From Chryseobacterium oryctis (GTDB lineage Bacteria; Bacteroidota; Bacteroidia; Flavobacteriales; Weeksellaceae), in contig NZ_JAPDHV010000002.1 in assembly GCF_025971925.1 (NCBI RefSeq), positions 649,393 through 713,392 on the forward strand: a stretch of 64,000 bases of DNA, given 5' to 3'. Below the pieces are notes generated by a model. That model made no database searches and was not told the origin of the DNA. It worked only from the letters and a program-made list of their open reading frames with translations. A program made the position numbers and the translations under genes. Shown piece by piece: positions 8,827-17,598 of this stretch. The first letter of the stretch is position 1; every line of letters begins with the position of its first letter.

Positions 8827-8975
8827 ATTTCCTACTTTTATAGACTAAACTAATAATGAACTCAAAATCATTGAATTGGTTGAGGAATTAAAATTGTTGT
8901 TTTAAGTAAAGTGTAGTTTAGTGCCTTTGCTATTTATAGATTCCAAAAATCAGAAAAAAACATAATTCTCTCCTT

Positions 8976-10517
8976 TTGAAAAGAAAATTTGACATACTTG
9001 TAATCGGTAGCGGATTGGGAGGTCTCGTTTCGGCTCTTATTTTAGCAAAAGAAGGCTTAAAGGTTTGTGTTTTGGAAAAAAATAATCAGTATGGAGGAAA
9101 TTTGCAGACATTTTCCCGTGATAAGCTGATTTTTGATACCGGGGTTCACTATTTGGGAGGTCTTTCCAAAGGGCAAAACCTTCATCAGTACTTTTCTTAT
9201 CTTGAAATTATTGACGATTTGGAACTTAAAAAAATGGATGAGGACGGATATGACAAAATCACTTTTGGAGATGATGAAACTGAATATCCTCACGCACAGG
9301 GTTACGAAAATTTTGTTGAGCAATTATCAAAATATTTTCCTGAGGAAAGAGAAAATCTGGAAGATTATTGTGAAGAAATTCAGCGGGTTTGCAGTCAGTT
9401 TCCTAGGTACAATCTGGTTGGGAAAGATAATTATAATGAAGAAATTCTTCATTTAAATACAAAAAGGTTTATTGAATCGCTGACTTCAGATAAAAAACTA
9501 CAATCAGTTTTACTGGGTTCCAATTTCCTATACGCCGGAGATTCTGAAAACGTACCATTTTATGTTCATGCTTTGACGGTGAATTCATACATACAAAGTG
9601 CTTATAAATGTGTGAAAGGAGGAAGCCAGATTTCAAAACTTTTGATAAAAAAACTTCGTGAATATGGAGCTGAAGTATACAAGCGCACAGAAGTTTCTGA
9701 ATTTAGCTTTAATGAAAATCAAAAACTGACATCTGTAAAAACAAAAAACGGAGACGAATATTGGGCAGATAAATTTATTTCGAATATAGAAATTCGTTCT
9801 ACGGTAAAATTAATCGGGGAAGAAAGGTTGAAAAAATCTTTTTTGAATCGTGTTTTAAGTTGGGAACCTGTTCCTTCTTGTTTCAGTGTTTATTTGGTGC
9901 TAAAACCTCAAACTATTCCTAATTTTAATTATAATATCTATCATTTTTCATCGGAAGAAATGGTCTGGAAAGCCTACTGTTATAATAAAAACACATGGCC
10001 TGAAACTTATATGCTTTCTTCTACACAATCAAAACAGTACCCTGAGTTTGCGGAAAGTTTAACGGCTATCTCTTATATGAATTTTGATGAGGTTAAAGAA
10101 TGGGAAGAAACGTTCAATACAGTGGCTGATGAATATAAAAGAGGAGAATTGTACGAAGAATTCAAAGCGGAAAAATCAGAAAAAATGATTGATGCTTTGG
10201 AGAAAAAAATACCGAATTTAAGAGAATCAATAAAAGCTGTATATACATCTTCACCATTATCTTACCGCGACTATATCGGGAGTTTTGAAGGGAATATGTA
10301 TGGATATCTAAAAAGTTCAGAAAATCCGTTGAAAACGATGGTTTCGCCGCGAACAAAAATTGATAATCTTTTTTTGACGGGGCAATCTGTGAATATGCAT
10401 GGTATTTTAGGATGTACGATTGGTGCTTTTAATACTTGTTCTGAAATTTTAGGAAAAGAAGTAATTGATGATAGATTGATACAAATGATTAATAAAAATA
10501 CAGGTGAAAAAAAGTAA
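8976..10517 (+). CDS. CrtI/retinol-saturase-like FAD oxidoreductase
   Basis: A 513-residue NAD(P)/FAD oxidoreductase of the phytoene-desaturase family. The N-terminal dinucleotide-binding motif VIGSGLGGLVSA is followed by YGGNLQTF and FDTGVHYLGGL, and the C-terminal NLFLTGQSVNMHGILGC closes the FAD site. The start is a TTG at 8976; no in-frame ATG occurs upstream or near it, and this start gives a normal N-terminus. A redox step on a polyene or long acyl chain fits the context, but substrate and direction (desaturation, saturation or isomerisation) cannot be read from the sequence. Confidence 0.82.
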   Translation: MKRKFDILVIGSGLGGLVSALILAKEGLKVCVLEKNNQYGGNLQTFSRDKLIFDTGVHYLGGLSKGQNLHQYFSYLEIIDDLELKKMDEDGYDKITFGDDETEYPHAQGYENFVEQLSKYFPEERENLEDYCEEIQRVCSQFPRYNLVGKDNYNEEILHLNTKRFIESLTSDKKLQSVLLGSNFLYAGDSENVPFYVHALTVNSYIQSAYKCVKGGSQISKLLIKKLREYGAEVYKRTEVSEFSFNENQKLTSVKTKNGDEYWADKFISNIEIRSTVKLIGEERLKKSFLNRVLSWEPVPSCFSVYLVLKPQTIPNFNYNIYHFSSEEMVWKAYCYNKNTWPETYMLSSTQSKQYPEFAESLTAISYMNFDEVKEWEETFNTVADEYKRGELYEEFKAEKSEKMIDALEKKIPNLRESIKAVYTSSPLSYRDYIGSFEGNMYGYLKSSENPLKTMVSPRTKIDNLFLTGQSVNMHGILGCTIGAFNTCSEILGKEVIDDRLIQMINKNTGEKK

Positions 10518-10602
10518 TTTCTATTTTGCCACTCGGAGCGAAGTGAAACGAAGTGAAGAATCTAAAATATTTGTACAAGATTTTTCGTTTCGCAGAAATG
10601 AC
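10518..10602. repeat. Interspersed palindromic repeat (TGTCATT...AGAATCT family)
   Basis: The segment from GCCACTCGGAGCGAAGTGAA to CGTTTCGCAGAAATGACA is repeat-like. GAAGAATCT and its partner AGATTTTTC form the inner arms, and read on the minus strand it begins TGTCATTTCTGCGAAACG, wording that recurs in pieces at 16.3 kb and 20.7 kb. It fills exactly the gap between the CrtI-like stop and the next gene's proper start. Confidence 0.7.
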
Positions 10603-12258
10603 ATGAAGTTGTTGCTTTTTGCTATTTTACTTCTTGGTCTTACGTCTTGCGGAATACAAAAATCAATCAGGCATATTCCGGATGTAACTCAATATTCACT
10701 TGAAATTCCGAAGGTTAATAAAATTAATGATTCAACTTTTAGTTTTAATCAAAATTATTTAACGAAAAACAAGCAACAAATTTGGGAGCTTTATATCAAA
10801 GGAAATCCTCTACAATTAGGATATAACAATGGAGCTTTAACTCAAAGTTTAATGCAGAAACAAGAGGAGATTTTCTTTTCTAAAGTAGAAGGTTTTGTCC
10901 CTTCAAAATTCAAGCAAAACTTATTGAGAGGATTTCTGAAATGGTACAATAGAAAAATGTATCTAAACGTTAGCGAAGATTATCAGGCGGAATTGTATGG
11001 CTTATCTCAGTATTCTTCGGATAAATATAATTTTGTTGCACCCAAATATTTAAGAAATCTGTATCTGCACGGTGCGCATGATATTGGACACGCAATGCAG
11101 GATTTAATGATGGTTGGTTGTACTTCTCTTGCGGTCTGGAACGAAAATACTGAAGACGGAGATTTGCTGATAGGAAGAAACTTTGATTTTTACGTTGGAG
11201 ATGATTTTGCTAAGAATAAATTAGTAGAATTTGTAGAACCAGAAAATGGGATTCCTTATTTGTCTGTAAGCTGGCCCGGAATGATTGGAGTGGTTTCCGG
11301 AATGAATAAAGAAGGTATTACTGTGACAATAAACGCCGGAAAATCGAAAATTCCGTTGACTGCTAAAACACCAATTTCTTTGGTGACAAGAGAGATTTTA
11401 CAGTATGCAAAAAATATAGACGAAGCCATAGCCATTGCCAAAAAAAGAAAAGTTTTTGTGTCAGAGTCTATTTTGGTAGGAAGTGCAAATGATAAAAACG
11501 CTGTAATTATTGAAACTTCCCCAGATAATTTCGGAGTATATAAAGTTGAAAATTCAAGTAGAGTTTTTTGTACCAATCATTTTCAGTCCGATGCTTACAA
11601 AAAAGACAAAAGAAATCAAAAGCATATTATAGAAAGCCATTCCGAATATCGTTATGAAAAATTGCAGGAACTTTTACAAGAGAAAAAAAAGTTGAATCCC
11701 GAAAAAATGGCTGCTATTTTAAGAGATAAATCAGGCTTGAAAGGAGAGAAGATTGGTTATGGAAACGAAAAGGCTATTAATCAGCTTTTAGCACATCATG
11801 CGGTTATTTTTTCGCCTCAAAAAAAAATGGCTTGGGTTTCTGCAAATCCGTATCAGCTGGGTGAATTTGTTTGTTATGATTTAAACGAAATTTTTTCAGA
11901 TAAAAGATTAAAAACAGGTGTTTTTGCAACATCTGAGTTCAATATTGAGAAAGACCCTTTTATTGATTCCCAGGATTTTAAAAACTATGAGGAATATAAA
12001 AAACTAAATCATCAGATGGAAGAAGCGATTGATGATGAAAGTAAAAATCTTTCTGAGGATTTTATCAATCATTATAAGAGATTAAATCCTGATTTTTGGT
12101 TAGTTCATTACCAGATTGGAAAATATTATTTCAATAGAAAAGATTATTCTAAAGCAAAAATTGAATTTGAAAAAGCTCTAACTAAAGAAATTACAACTGT
12201 TCCTGATAAAAAAAATGTTGAGAAATATTTGAAGAAAGTTTTGAAGAAGATTCGTTAA
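10603..12258 (+). CDS. Lipoprotein with C45-type (acyl-CoA:6-APA acyltransferase-like) N-terminal-nucleophile hydrolase domain
   Basis: Starting at the ATG at 10603 gives a 551-residue protein with a lipoprotein signal (lipobox LTSC, Cys16). The longer in-frame ORF from 10504 reads only through an interspersed repeat. Residues of about 170-400 look like the C45/choloylglycine-hydrolase fold: MVGCTSLAVWNE with candidate nucleophile Cys173, then DLLIGRNFDF. This fold hydrolyses or transfers amide-linked acyl groups; the catalytic Cys is normally exposed by autocleavage. The C-terminal 60 residues resemble a TPR (HYQIGKYYFNRKDYSKAK). In this cluster an acyl-transfer or release step outside the cytoplasm is a reasonable inference. 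Confidence 0.78.
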   Translation: MKLLLFAILLLGLTSCGIQKSIRHIPDVTQYSLEIPKVNKINDSTFSFNQNYLTKNKQQIWELYIKGNPLQLGYNNGALTQSLMQKQEEIFFSKVEGFVPSKFKQNLLRGFLKWYNRKMYLNVSEDYQAELYGLSQYSSDKYNFVAPKYLRNLYLHGAHDIGHAMQDLMMVGCTSLAVWNENTEDGDLLIGRNFDFYVGDDFAKNKLVEFVEPENGIPYLSVSWPGMIGVVSGMNKEGITVTINAGKSKIPLTAKTPISLVTREILQYAKNIDEAIAIAKKRKVFVSESILVGSANDKNAVIIETSPDNFGVYKVENSSRVFCTNHFQSDAYKKDKRNQKHIIESHSEYRYEKLQELLQEKKKLNPEKMAAILRDKSGLKGEKIGYGNEKAINQLLAHHAVIFSPQKKMAWVSANPYQLGEFVCYDLNEIFSDKRLKTGVFATSEFNIEKDPFIDSQDFKNYEEYKKLNHQMEEAIDDESKNLSEDFINHYKRLNPDFWLVHYQIGKYYFNRKDYSKAKIEFEKALTKEITTVPDKKNVEKYLKKVLKKIR

Positions 12259-13427
12259 CTATTTTCAGGACTCACTTTATTCAGAAAAAAGAAAACAGAA
12301 ATCCCTGAAATTACAGACATTGTACTTGCCAGAATAGCACTTCCGATTACATATTGAAGAAGATTGTTTTTTATCAGTTCAAAATTTAGTTCCTGATTCA
12401 AAATACTACTGTCACCAGATACAAACGGAGCTCCCAAAAATAATGAAGCAGCAATAATGAAAGGAATAAATGGAGGTAAACTTACATTTGAAGCTACAAA
12501 AGCTAAAACTTTATTTAACTTAAACAGGACTGAGAGAGAAATCACAATCAAAGTGTGAAATCCCCAAAAAGGAGAAAGACCTACAAATACTCCCAATGCA
12601 ACAGAGAAAGCTTTGGTTCTGTTGCTTCCGTCGCTTTCAAGAACATCTTCTTTTAGAAACTTTTTAAAGCTTTTTTTTTTGAAATTATTCAAGAAGTTTC
12701 TCGGAATAATGTAAAGAAGAGTAATCGTTACTAAAATTGTATTCAAAATACTGATTCTCGTAAAATCTTTGAAAGGCCTGAAATGAGAAACTCTTTCTGC
12801 AGGGTCATATAAAACTTTTATAGGAACATTCTTTACAAAAACGTGTCTCCATGCTGTTCTTACAATAATTTCAATCTCAAATTCGAATTTTGGAGTAAAA
12901 TATTTTTTTGGAATTTTATGTAGCGGATAAAGTCTATAACCAGATTGTGTATCTTCCAGTTTTATTCCCGTTTCAAACCAAAACCAAAAATTAGAAAAAC
13001 GGTTTCCAAAACTGCTTTTTTTAGGAATTCCGTCTTGTGACATATTTCGGTTTCCGATTAATAAAACATCTTCCTTTTCATTGAGTAAAGCCTCTACAAA
13101 TACAGGAATGTCATCAGGATAATGTTGTCCGTCAGAATCAATTGTTATGGCATAATTGTATCCTGACTTTTTAGCTTTTCTGAAACCTATTTTCAGACCA
13201 TTTCCCTTTCCTTTGTTCTCCGGTAAACTCATAACCTCAATCTGAGGATATTGAGCTAAAATCTGTGAAGTAGAGTCTGTAGAACCATCATTTATCACAA
13301 TAATATTTTCGGTATACTGTAATATACCATCAATTACTCTTTTCAGAGTTTTTTCATTATTGTAAGTAGGTATTAAAATGCAGATTTTCTTTTCAGAAAT
13401 TGCATTTTGTACTTCGGGAATGGTCAT
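12255..13427 (-). CDS. Family 2 glycosyltransferase with C-terminal DUF2062 membrane domain
   Basis: A 390-residue fusion. Residues 10-235 form a GT-A glycosyltransferase (ILIPTYNNEKTLKRVI, VINDGSTDSTS, and the DxD motif in TIDSDGQHYPDD). Residues of about 265-385 form a DUF2062 membrane domain with three hydrophobic segments (ALGVFVGLSPFWGFHT, then KVLAFVASNVSLPPFIPFI). DUF2062 glycosyltransferases occur in aryl-polyene clusters, so modification of the pigment or of its lipid carrier is inferred. Its stop overlaps the stop of the converging lipoprotein gene by 4 bp, and it is the last gene of the leftward arm. Confidence 0.83.
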   Translation of the reverse strand: MTIPEVQNAISEKKICILIPTYNNEKTLKRVIDGILQYTENIIVINDGSTDSTSQILAQYPQIEVMSLPENKGKGNGLKIGFRKAKKSGYNYAITIDSDGQHYPDDIPVFVEALLNEKEDVLLIGNRNMSQDGIPKKSSFGNRFSNFWFWFETGIKLEDTQSGYRLYPLHKIPKKYFTPKFEFEIEIIVRTAWRHVFVKNVPIKVLYDPAERVSHFRPFKDFTRISILNTILVTITLLYIIPRNFLNNFKKKSFKKFLKEDVLESDGSNRTKAFSVALGVFVGLSPFWGFHTLIVISLSVLFKLNKVLAFVASNVSLPPFIPFIIAASLFLGAPFVSGDSSILNQELNFELIKNNLLQYVIGSAILASTMSVISGISVFFFLNKVSPENS

Positions 13428-13431
13428 TGTT

Positions 13432-13908
13432 TTATTTTAATGTCGCTCTTTCTTCAGCCGTAATGGTTTTAGATTGGGCTGCAAATCTTTTAATATAGTT
13501 TTTTAAGGCTGTATTTTGTTTTCCGTAATTGTTAAGAATGAAAGTTTTATCTTCTTTAAGGTTTTTATTGTACCCTACAATTTTCGGAATATTTTCCTGC
13601 ACACTTAATCTTATCAATCTCAATTCAATATTATTAGGATTTGATTTGATAATATTTTCAAGATTGGTTGCACCTGTTTTTACTAAAGCTTTTCTGTTTC
13701 CTTTAGTTATTTTGGCTTCCATGATTTGAGCGGCAGCTTTGTATCCCGTTATGATAACATCAGAACCAGATTGTTTCTCTGCTATATTAATAAAAGCTTG
13801 TGTATTTGCATTAGACAGATTTGCTTTTGCATAGCTGTTTCTCAATTCGTCTAAATCTGATTGAAAGAATATAAAAAAAGCTGTTAAGAATGATAAAAGC
13901 AGTTTCAT
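13432..13908 (-). CDS. Small secreted helical protein of unknown function
   Basis: A 158-residue protein with an N-terminal hydrophobic leader (MKLLLSFLTAFFIFF) and a mature part rich in Asn, Lys and Ala that looks mostly helical, with a repeated LxxIIKSNPNNIE-type pattern suggestive of TPR-like helices. No domain was recognised. It starts at TAATG, overlapping the stop of the dehydratase gene by one base, and ends 4 bp before the glycosyltransferase start. It is therefore translationally coupled in the pigment operon and probably periplasmic. Confidence 0.72.
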   Translation of the reverse strand: MKLLLSFLTAFFIFFQSDLDELRNSYAKANLSNANTQAFINIAEKQSGSDVIITGYKAAAQIMEAKITKGNRKALVKTGATNLENIIKSNPNNIELRLIRLSVQENIPKIVGYNKNLKEDKTFILNNYGKQNTALKNYIKRFAAQSKTITAEERATLK

Positions 13909-14285
13909 TATGCCAATTTTTTATAGTTTACTGACATTTTTAATGCAATTGTCTCGCCAAAAGAAGTTGTATTTTTTACTTTTATTTCATCTTCATTTTC
14001 ATTTATATCCAGTTGAAGCTTTAAAGCAGGAGTTTCAAAAGGATTGATAATTGCCATGAATTTTACGTTTGAAGCCGTTTTTAGAAATAGTTTCTTGCCT
14101 GTGAATTCTTCTGTAAGTTCTTTTACAATCTGCATCATACAAACACCTGGAGTTACCGGATTTCCTGGAAAATGACCCTTGAAAATATCATGGTTTTTAT
14201 TCAAATTAATATTGGCAATAAAACCTCCGTTTTCTGCCTGTTCGTATAATTCTAAAGTATAAAAGTCTGTAAGAATTGTCTGCAT
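13908..14285 (-). CDS. 3-hydroxyacyl-ACP dehydratase, hot-dog fold (FabZ-like)
   Basis: A 125-residue single hot-dog protein. GHFPGNPVTPGVCMMQIVKE is the FabZ central-helix motif with the catalytic His in GHFPG. It is short compared with FabZ (about 145 residues). It probably removes water from 3-hydroxyacyl-ACP after FabG, leaving the conjugated double bonds of the polyene unreduced because no enoyl reductase is encoded nearby. Two further hot-dog proteins are encoded near 25 kb. Confidence 0.82.
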   Translation of the reverse strand: MQTILTDFYTLELYEQAENGGFIANINLNKNHDIFKGHFPGNPVTPGVCMMQIVKELTEEFTGKKLFLKTASNVKFMAIINPFETPALKLQLDINENEDEIKVKNTTSFGETIALKMSVNYKKLA

Positions 14286-14306
14286 AAATTATTTTTCACT
14301 TAAAAA

Positions 14307-14942
14307 TTATTCAACATCTGTTATCTGAAACAGTTTGATATTGATTTTGAAATCTTTATGTTGAATGTCTAAACTATCTGCGAAGATATGTTTTTTTGCA
14401 TCAAAAGTAAAATCGATTTTTTCCTTATTATTTTTGGTGTAAACAATTTGGTTTAATAATCCATTTTCTTTGTTGAAGAATAAATAATGTGCTTTGTTAT
14501 CAATTTTTGAAAGATAAATTTTAGAATTATTATTCTCAAAACTTTCATTTACAGGATATTTCTGTTTTAGAAGTAGTTGAAAATCGTTTTTAAGAAAATT
14601 AATTACAATTTTTTTATCCAAATCGGGTAAAACGTAATTGAGCTTGAAATCGTTATCAGAAATTTCAAAATCGATTAATTTATTCCCGAAATCCGAAGTC
14701 ATGGCAACACGATGTGTCGTTTCGTTTATTTTTTTGATGATTACAATTCCGCTTATGTGATTTTTATAAATATCCATCTGACATTTATACACATAATCTT
14801 CATTGGAAGAAAAATATAAGTTTTCGACTGATTTTTCAGAGCTTGAAACAGGTTTTGCATCGGTTAACTCATATGTTTTACAGGAAACACAGAATAAAAG
14901 GATACAACTATAAAGAAAACTCTGACGCAGAAATCGGTGCAT
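14307..14942 (-). CDS. Conserved lipoprotein of unknown function
   Basis: Starting from the Met in MHRFLRQSF gives 211 residues with a lipoprotein signal and lipobox-like VSCK. A start eight codons upstream (14966) is possible but doubles the overlap with lolA. The mature part is beta-rich and alternates charged and hydrophobic residues; no domain was recognised. The start overlaps the end of the LolA-like gene by 35 bp. LolA followed by an outer-membrane lipoprotein recalls the LolA/LolB-type pair seen in aryl-polyene clusters, so a LolB-like acceptor role is a weak inference. Confidence 0.7.
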   Translation of the reverse strand: MHRFLRQSFLYSCILLFCVSCKTYELTDAKPVSSSEKSVENLYFSSNEDYVYKCQMDIYKNHISGIVIIKKINETTHRVAMTSDFGNKLIDFEISDNDFKLNYVLPDLDKKIVINFLKNDFQLLLKQKYPVNESFENNNSKIYLSKIDNKAHYLFFNKENGLLNQIVYTKNNKEKIDFTFDAKKHIFADSLDIQHKDFKINIKLFQITDVE

Positions 14943-15534
14943 TGATTTTAGTGTTTTTGAAAACAATATTGGTAGTATCTCCTGATGCTTCTGTCATATT
15001 TACCTGAGAAACAGTTGATTGGTTTTTAGGAAAATGAAGCTCGATTTGTTTAATATATTTCAGTAATTGAGCCGATTTCGGGATGAATTTAGCAATGTTG
15101 AAATTACCGTTTTTGAAATAACTTACAGAAAACTCAGGGTCATTGAACATTTGCCCGTTGGAGCTACCTACAATTAATTTGTTGATTTTTTCAAATGTTT
15201 TGCTTTTTGCATCCACAGAAGATTTTTTCCCCTGATCGTTGATGAAAATCTTATTATCCTTAAAAACAATGCTATACTGATAAGGTTTTGTATACTTCCA
15301 ACTCAGCATATTGGGTGTTTTCAGAGACATTTTTCCTTGTGTTACAATGTTTTTATCCAAAAAATCCATTTTTTTGGTTTGGGTAAAATCACTTTGTAAT
15401 GTTTTTATTTCTTTTGTTTCTGATGAAACTTTTGCCACAAATGCTTTTGCTTCAGCTCCCGACATTGCCGTGTTTTGAGCAAAAAAGAAACTTGAAACTA
15501 ATAAAAATGCTCCAAAAGCAATATTTTTAATCAT
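14908..15534 (-). CDS. LolA-like outer-membrane lipoprotein carrier
   Basis: A 208-residue periplasmic protein with a signal peptide (MIKNIAFGAFLLVSSFFFAQ). LQSDFTQTKKMDFLDK, GKMSLKTPNMLSWKY and YSIVFKDNKIFI form the LolA beta-sheet pattern, which binds acyl chains in a hydrophobic cavity. A dedicated LolA paralogue within the pigment operon probably shuttles the lipidic product, or a lipoprotein, across the periplasm. It overlaps both neighbours (4 bp with the deacetylase gene), indicating one transcript. Confidence 0.82.
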   Translation of the reverse strand: MIKNIAFGAFLLVSSFFFAQNTAMSGAEAKAFVAKVSSETKEIKTLQSDFTQTKKMDFLDKNIVTQGKMSLKTPNMLSWKYTKPYQYSIVFKDNKIFINDQGKKSSVDAKSKTFEKINKLIVGSSNGQMFNDPEFSVSYFKNGNFNIAKFIPKSAQLLKYIKQIELHFPKNQSTVSQVNMTEASGDTTNIVFKNTKINAPISASEFSL

Positions 15535-16283
15535 TTTTTATTGATTTTTATGATTGAATCAACCGTAAAAGTTGAATAATTTTTCTGTTTCAAAAATAGC
15601 AATAAATCTACCAAAACGTTGTAGGTTTTTTCCGAAGTGTCGTGAAGCAGAATTATGCTTCCTTTTTTTATATCTTTAGTTACTCTTCGATAGATTTTTT
15701 TCTCATCAGCAATAATGGTATCTAATGAGCGAACATTCCAGCCGATGCTTTGTTTATGCGTTTTTTTGATGGCTTTTGCAATATTCGGATTGGTAACTCC
15801 GAAAGGTGGACGGTACAAATTGGTGGTAATGTTCCCAATTTTTGAAATAATTTCATCACATTTTTCAATTTCTTCAATCATTTTTGAAGTTGATAAAAAT
15901 CCGGTATTGTTGGAATGTGATAAAGTATGATTTCCAACTGTATGACCTTCTGCAATGATTCTCTGAAATATTTCAGGATATTTTTCAATTTGTTTTCCGA
16001 TACAGAAAAAAGTAGCTTTTACCTGATTTTCTTTTAAAATATCCAAAAATTTGGGTGTAAATTCAGTAGGACCGTCATCAAAAGTGAGAGCAACCTCTTT
16101 TATTTTTGTTCTTTTATGAGTTTTACTGTTAACGAAATAGCCTAGCTCAATATCGAAAGAACCCCAAATCACAACTGCCGAAAAAACTAGAAAACCTAAT
16201 AAATAGACCCAAAAACTTCCGTGAAATGCATAAATAATAACATTACACAAAAGATAAAATAGTATAAATGGATAATGTTTCAT
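15531..16283 (-). CDS. Polysaccharide deacetylase family protein (NodB domain)
   Basis: A 250-residue protein with two N-terminal hydrophobic stretches (residues 5-45) and a NodB homology domain. TFDDGPTEFT is motif 1 (catalytic base and metal Asp), GNHTLSHS is the HxxxH metal motif, RPPFGVT is motif 3 and IILLHD the C-terminal motif. It should be an inner-membrane-anchored, metal-dependent de-N-acetylase acting on the periplasmic side. NodB-like genes are not an obvious part of polyene synthesis, so it may act on a sugar or amide attached during export. The start is preceded by a 250-bp repeat-bearing gap. Confidence 0.82.
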   Translation of the reverse strand: MKHYPFILFYLLCNVIIYAFHGSFWVYLLGFLVFSAVVIWGSFDIELGYFVNSKTHKRTKIKEVALTFDDGPTEFTPKFLDILKENQVKATFFCIGKQIEKYPEIFQRIIAEGHTVGNHTLSHSNNTGFLSTSKMIEEIEKCDEIISKIGNITTNLYRPPFGVTNPNIAKAIKKTHKQSIGWNVRSLDTIIADEKKIYRRVTKDIKKGSIILLHDTSEKTYNVLVDLLLFLKQKNYSTFTVDSIIKINKK

Positions 16284-16334
16284 CTTTTATTTTTTTAGTT
16301 TTGATCTAAATTATTTTCAATATGTTTCCCATTC

Positions 16335-16444
16335 TGTCATCCTGAATGTAGCAAGGGGGAGAAAAGAATCTAAACTTAATGTTTCAAATTTAACCATTAA
16401 GTTATTAAGGGTATTAAGAGATTTCTCCTTCGTCGAAATGATAA
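16335..16444. repeat. Composite interspersed repeat
   Basis: The 253-bp gap 16284-16536 has no credible gene. It holds TGTCATCCTGAATGTAGCAA... ending GAAAAGAATCT on the left and GAGATTTCTCCTTCGTCGAA ATGATAAA on the right (which reads TTTATCATTTCGACGAAGGA on the minus strand), with an AACCATTAAGTTATTAAGGG block between. It shares ends with the repeat at 10.5 kb and the piece inside the ketosynthase at 20.7 kb. Confidence 0.65.
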
Positions 16445-16536
16445 ATATATTGTTTGTCTTGTTAAGTTAAATACCTGTATGAGCTGGGAGTATTTTCAAA
16501 ATTTAGAATAAAATCTTTATCCTTTTTATGCTAAAA

Positions 16537-17598
16537 CTAAATTCTTTCCAACAGAACCAAGCTATGGTCATTTCCTCCTAGATGATTATACAGAAGTATA
16601 CTCTTAATCTCTTCTTTTTTTACAGAGTTGATCATCATTATTTCCGGAATTTCTTGCGTCTTAAGGATGTGACAAGCCATGAAAGTAGAAAAACCACTTG
16701 CTGTATTGAATTCTCCGCTTAAATGTTTATAATATAGTAACACAGAATTTTGAAATAAATTCATCGCTTCTGCATAATAAACATCAGATTGAGCGTCTCC
16801 GCTAAATCCTAAAATAACAGCATCGATTTCATTGTTTGTCAAATTATTTTTAGCTAAAAATTGTTCGATAAATTGTTTTGTTTCGTACAAATCTAGTTTA
16901 TTGCTAATTTGAATATCATTTAATTGAGCGTAAGAAGTCGTTGTTTTGTTTTTTCCAACAACAAAGAAGCTAGCTCCTTCACCCCAAATCACCCCATTTG
17001 TTGTCGAATGTATGTGATCTGCGGGTAAATTTTCTTCTTTTTTTATGGTATTGTTGAGCTGATACAATTCCATTGTTCTGTCGGTTTGTTCGTCTGTTGA
17101 ACCTACCAAAATATTTTCAGCTTCTCCGTCAATAATTTGAAGTTTAGCATCTAAAAATGAAAACTCTAGAGAGGATGAAGTGTTCACATAAGTGAAATTA
17201 TAGGCATGACATTGCAATCCTAGCGCGATTTGTCCTGCAACTGTATTGTGAGTTGACTGGATGAAAAATGTCGGAGTCAAAAATTCTTCATTATTATTAA
17301 TCACATTTTTCAAAAACTTTTCAGAATCTTGAGAGCAACCCATTCCTGTTCCTACAATAATGGCATCAGGATTTTCTATTTCTGCTTCTTTTAAAGCGTA
17401 ATGTGATGCTACTGTGCTCATTTTTACAGTTTTAGACATTCTTCTAATCATTGCAGGAGGGATGAATTCTTTGTAATTGGGCTCAATAGCTTTGAGAATC
17501 TGAACTGAATTTTCAGATTTCAGGTTTTGGAAAAAATTCTCGTTTAAAGTGTCCTGAACAGAAATGCAAGACGCACTGTTGATATAAACTACGTTCAT
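16537..17598 (-). CDS. Ketosynthase-fold protein lacking catalytic residues (chain-length-factor-like)
   Basis: A 353-residue KAS-fold protein starting at the ATGA overlap with the upstream ketosynthase (ATG at 17598; the longer ORF start at 17625 lies inside that gene). The fold is visible in DAIIVGTGMGCSQD and in NILVGSTDEQ. At the nucleophile position it reads VNTSSSLEFSF, where active enzymes have ACAS/ACSS, so the Cys is lost. The first His motif is replaced by ILGFSGDAQSD. YYKHLSGEFNTASG stands for TGH..GAAG, with the His gone. It is probably a non-condensing partner of the ketosynthase encoded immediately upstream, like the CLF of type II PKS or the ApeC partner of ApeO. Confidence 0.78.
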   Translation of the reverse strand: MNVVYINSASCISVQDTLNENFFQNLKSENSVQILKAIEPNYKEFIPPAMIRRMSKTVKMSTVASHYALKEAEIENPDAIIVGTGMGCSQDSEKFLKNVINNNEEFLTPTFFIQSTHNTVAGQIALGLQCHAYNFTYVNTSSSLEFSFLDAKLQIIDGEAENILVGSTDEQTDRTMELYQLNNTIKKEENLPADHIHSTTNGVIWGEGASFFVVGKNKTTTSYAQLNDIQISNKLDLYETKQFIEQFLAKNNLTNNEIDAVILGFSGDAQSDVYYAEAMNLFQNSVLLYYKHLSGEFNTASGFSTFMACHILKTQEIPEIMMINSVKKEEIKSILLYNHLGGNDHSLVLLERI

